Positions 34,089 to 35,328 of a DNA stretch of 35,328 nt are shown here, piece by piece. The stretch lies in NCBI GenBank assembly GCA_905182025.1, contig CAJJAA010000054.1, positions 1 to 35,328 of the forward strand. The letters are read 5' to 3'. The notes below the pieces were generated by a model. It was not told the origin of the DNA and did not search any database. It was given only the letters and a program-made list of their open reading frames with translations. Made by a program: the position numbers and the translations under genes. The stretch is from an uncultured OM182 clade bacterium (GTDB lineage: Bacteria > Pseudomonadota > Gammaproteobacteria > Pseudomonadales > Azotimanducaceae). Position 1 is the first letter of the stretch. Each line of letters opens with the position of its first letter.

Positions 34089-35066
34089 TTACTGATCCCC
34101 CCTGGGCATCGATTTTCGTACTTGCTCATCGAAACCTGAAGCAACCCATTCTCCTTGTGCCGTGTTCCAATGTGAGAAGAACAAACGCATCTTAGGATCA
34201 TCATGCATTGCCAACCTTTCTGGGAACAGATTCCAGTCCGTTAGAGCGGGAGTAGGAGAGCGTTGATATTTATCTGTCGTCGGTAAAGCACTGCGTAACC
34301 AGCCACCACGGGCGTAGTATTGATGCCATGTGCGCCGTGACTTTTTGCCGTCGCCGTCGAGACGCGTATGGTAAGTCGCGGTATCATATAAAACACAACT
34401 TCCTGCTGGCCCATGAATGGGTAACTCAACATACTCGTTACCTAAACCTTCATGTGCATCCTTCAATGTTTCAAATTGATTGCTCTTGGGTACGACACAA
34501 AAAGCAGGCGTTTGATCGCTAACATCCGTTAGATAATGGATAGCGCAAAGCCAATCACAGGGCATATAGGGCTTGCGTAGCAGACGATCTTCTCTGACCG
34601 CATCGTGATGGAAATTCATCGATCCGGTACCGGCATTGTCAGGTGTTTCACGTAAATTTAATTCACTAAATCGCACCCTTTCTGCGCCCCCTAGCAGGGC
34701 TGAGACGATCGGAAAGGAAGCGGGGTGCTGTAGGTAACCATCAAGTTCGGGGTAATCTAGTAACGGTTGCGAGAAAATAAGCCCCTGTTCTCGATGATGG
34801 GGTTTACGTCTGGTTCCTAAGCCCCACGCATCAGGTCGTTGCTTCTGAGTACGATCAAAGAATTCATTCAATGCCACCAGCTCACTCGGTGTAAGGCAGG
34901 GTGACAAGACAACAAAGCCGTTGTCTGTAAAAAAGCGAATTGCTTCTTGCTGCTGTCGCCTCGGATCAAACAGAACGGCCGGCACAGCCGCGACTCGTCC
35001 AAAGCCTTGATCGGCAATACTTGCATCACCTGACGTATTCTCTTGCGGTTTAAGGGTTATTGTCAT
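34089..35066 (-). CDS. Phytanoyl-CoA dioxygenase (PhyH) family oxygenase
   Basis: 325-residue Fe(II)/2-oxoglutarate-dependent oxygenase. FFTDNGFVVLSPCLT near residue 50 is the usual PhyH entry. The iron ligands are H153 and D155 (NFHHDAVRED) and H233 (TYHTRLDG), and an Arg at about 244-245 (KKSRRTWHQYY) would bind 2-oxoglutarate. The family hydroxylates lipids and many small molecules; the substrate is unknown. The gene is divergent from the phosphotriesterase-like gene at 35202, so the two may share a control region. Confidence 0.9.
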   Translation of the reverse strand: MTITLKPQENTSGDASIADQGFGRVAAVPAVLFDPRRQQQEAIRFFTDNGFVVLSPCLTPSELVALNEFFDRTQKQRPDAWGLGTRRKPHHREQGLIFSQPLLDYPELDGYLQHPASFPIVSALLGGAERVRFSELNLRETPDNAGTGSMNFHHDAVREDRLLRKPYMPCDWLCAIHYLTDVSDQTPAFCVVPKSNQFETLKDAHEGLGNEYVELPIHGPAGSCVLYDTATYHTRLDGDGKKSRRTWHQYYARGGWLRSALPTTDKYQRSPTPALTDWNLFPERLAMHDDPKMRLFFSHWNTAQGEWVASGFDEQVRKSMPRGDQ

Positions 35067-35201
35067 TTTTTATACCCAATTTCTTTTCTGCCCGTGTCTG
35101 AATTTACCTGTTCACTTTCGACAATGCGAGTACCACAGCTTGCAATGCCTGCAACAAGGATGAATGATTCATTTAACTTTCACCTAAAGCGGGAGATTCT
35201 A

Positions 35202-35328
35202 ATGGCAACAACCAATACTGTTCTAGGGCCTATTGAAGCGGATCAACTCGGGTTCACGTTAATGCATGAACACGTCATGATCAGCGCGAGTGGATTGTAC
35301 GATAGCTATCCTGATCTATTAGGCAGCC
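35202..35328 (+). CDS. Phosphotriesterase-family protein, N-terminal fragment
   Basis: The open frame runs off the window after 42 codons. It starts MATTNTVLGPIEADQLGFTL and continues with MHEHVMI, whose HxH is the first metal-binding motif of the phosphotriesterase/PTE-related amidohydrolases. The family hydrolyses lactones or phosphoesters, so the true substrate is open. GGGAG lies seven bases before the ATG. Confidence 0.85.
   Translation, partial: MATTNTVLGPIEADQLGFTLMHEHVMISASGLYDSYPDLLGS

Overview
The window looks like chromosomal DNA from a free-living, aerobic, heterotrophic gammaproteobacterium, probably marine. The evidence is the mix of core genes that closely follow E. coli proteins in length and active-site spacing (MetH, NfuA, AroF-type DAHP synthase, GlnS, GlyA, GloA, HrpB) with a class-II-like PHA synthase, an ACAD10/11-type acyl-CoA dehydrogenase, type-II lumazine synthase, DUF2970, PhyH and phosphotriesterase-like genes. 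No phage, IS element, CRISPR array, rRNA or tRNA was seen. The genus cannot be fixed from the sequence alone.

Layout. 1-4914 (minus strand): a partial MFS transporter translationally coupled to a poly-Gln DUF2970 protein, then metH, whose leader can fold into an H-type pseudoknot. 5158-7252: nfuA faces a class I DAHP synthase across a shared terminator. The DAHP synthase is preceded by an unannotated 31-codon leader peptide (aromatic run FWFGFYYF) and an intrinsic terminator, which together form an amino-acid attenuator. 7504-11146 (plus): TauE/SafE permease, glnS and a serine/threonine dehydratase-like PLP enzyme. 11212-12186 (minus): an M50-like membrane protein followed by a SelW-like selenoprotein read through an in-frame UGA, with a bacterial SECIS hairpin. 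12413-14575 (plus): ZTP (pfl) riboswitch, glyA and a HAD hydrolase. 14635-17505 (minus): MaoC hydratase, KANL3/Tex30-type hydrolase and an NADPH-FMN reductase. 17946-19227: an acyl-CoA dehydrogenase with a good terminator.

19493-23733 is a tight three-gene block of exported proteins: an alpha/beta hydrolase that has lost its Ser and His, a DUF3604/PHP-like protein that has lost its metal ligands, and a TraB/GumN protein. 23941-25683: type-II lumazine synthase, glyoxalase I and a histidine phosphatase. 25869-29009: PHA synthase, a stand-alone GYD-domain protein, and a GYD domain fused to a PlsC acyltransferase. 29455-35328: hrpB, a broken deazaflavin-dependent nitroreductase-like pseudogene, an exported metallophosphoesterase with an altered GNHE motif, a PhyH dioxygenase, and the start of a phosphotriesterase-family gene.

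Functional themes are one-carbon metabolism (metH, glyA with ZTP control), aromatic amino-acid entry with attenuation, Fe-S carrier and redox functions (NfuA, SelW-like, FMN reductase, GloA), and acyl-CoA/PHA/lipid metabolism (ACAD, MaoC, PhaC, GYD-PlsC). The most noteworthy items are the missed selenoprotein, the missed aromatic attenuator, the pseudoenzyme gene block, the GYD-PlsC fusion and the structured metH leader.
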